64,000 bases of DNA from NCBI GenBank assembly GCA_965261065.1, contig OZ253444.1:6510001-6574000 (forward strand). Reading direction: 5' to 3'. Under the pieces are notes generated by a model. That model was not told the origin of the DNA. It did no database searches and saw nothing but the letters and a program-made list of their open reading frames with translations. Below, piece after piece: positions 63,817 to 64,000 of the stretch (positions are counted from its first letter, which is position 1; each line of letters begins with the position of its first letter). The stretch comes from JAKZVK01 sp965261065 (GTDB taxonomy: Bacteria; Acidobacteriota; Terriglobia; Bryobacterales; UBA6623). The position numbers and the translations under genes are program-made.

Positions 63817-64000
63817 TCATTGACCCGCTACCCCAACCAGTTTGGTCTTGACACCGGGCTCGGCTCCGATCACGGCGAGCAATATGTTGATCAGTTCGTG
63901 AGCGCGATAGGGCTTTTGGATGAAGCTCGTGAGGTCGTCATCCTCCAGCAGACCCGCGAACTCGGCCCCGGCATATCCGCTGGAGAGAACGATTCCCACC
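63817..64000 (-). CDS. receiver-domain C-terminus, partial
   Basis: The last 61 residues of a gene running off the window. VLSSGYAGAEFAGLLEDDDL and SFIQKPYRAHELINILLAVI match the end of a response-regulator receiver domain, with the conserved Lys in QKPY. Such a tail is usual in hybrid histidine kinases of this type of organism. The Asp that is phosphorylated lies outside the window. Confidence 0.7.
   Translation of the reverse strand, partial: VGIVLSSGYAGAEFAGLLEDDDLTSFIQKPYRAHELINILLAVIGAEPGVKTKLVGVAGQ

Noticed and set aside
1..64000. tRNA or rRNA genes
   Set aside because: I scanned by eye for T-loop and rRNA signatures and saw none; a covariance search would settle it.

Overview
The window is GC-rich bacterial chromosome and looks like Acidobacteriota. 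The evidence is a TIGR03435-type protein fused to a TlpA-like thioredoxin domain, DUF1549/DUF1553 and WD40 cytochrome-domain proteins, and an Ig-like repeat module (SGSGPGTTFSYTASDPNGYQ and similar) that I associate with acidobacterial secreted proteins. The order valS, nadC, birA, coaX, ccmC, ccmD fits too. The class cannot be fixed from the sequence alone. I found no rRNA, tRNA or CRISPR array.

Layout. (1) 0.1-13.1 kb is accessory and decaying: a secreted metzincin-like protein, a secreted-protein gene split by an IS1380 element, two higB-higA toxin-antitoxin modules (the second followed by an AAC(6')-like acetyltransferase), an ORF6N protein, a YkvI-like transporter, an M19 dipeptidase with an in-frame TAG, and a coiled-coil repeat protein split by an IS630 element. 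(2) 13.3-15.9 kb holds a sodium/solute symporter, an inverted-repeat-bounded unit and acpH. (3) 16.1-22.0 kb is a phage-tail remnant: a 5'-truncated tail-tip J-like gene, a small lipoprotein, a fibre-like gene and two exported proteins, with several frameshifts. (4) 22.3-41.1 kb is mostly intact. It holds a DUF1549/DUF1553, pre-peptidase-domain and cytochrome-WD40 set, an SDR, a GAF-like protein, a lytic transglycosylase, an M16 peptidase pair, an IS110/IS1111-type element inside a dispersed repeat, a GntP transporter and a YtxH protein. (5) 41.2-52.0 kb is rearranged: a glycosyltransferase cut by a second IS1380, an M6/M11-like metalloprotease with Ig-like repeats, a second IS630, glycosyltransferase and repeat debris, gmd, an IS1595 and an IS1595 relic. 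(6) 52.0-58.7 kb is an intact housekeeping run (valS, Uma2, nadC, birA, coaX, ccmC, ccmD). (7) 58.8-64.0 kb holds the TlpA-TIGR03435 gene with two IS1595 copies inside it, a Tat-exported PLP enzyme with a clear terminator, and the end of a receiver-domain protein.

How it works together. The housekeeping block covers tRNA charging, NAD, biotin and CoA cofactor steps and cytochrome c maturation, which suits the nearby c-type cytochrome and thioredoxin-like exported proteins. The rest is shaped by seven full insertion sequences of four families. Target-site duplications let three host reading frames be rebuilt exactly. The best leads are the doubly interrupted TlpA-TIGR03435 gene, the IS110 non-coding end as a candidate bridge-RNA locus, and the inverted-repeat-bounded composite units. 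I did not find a convincing new defence or metabolic system.
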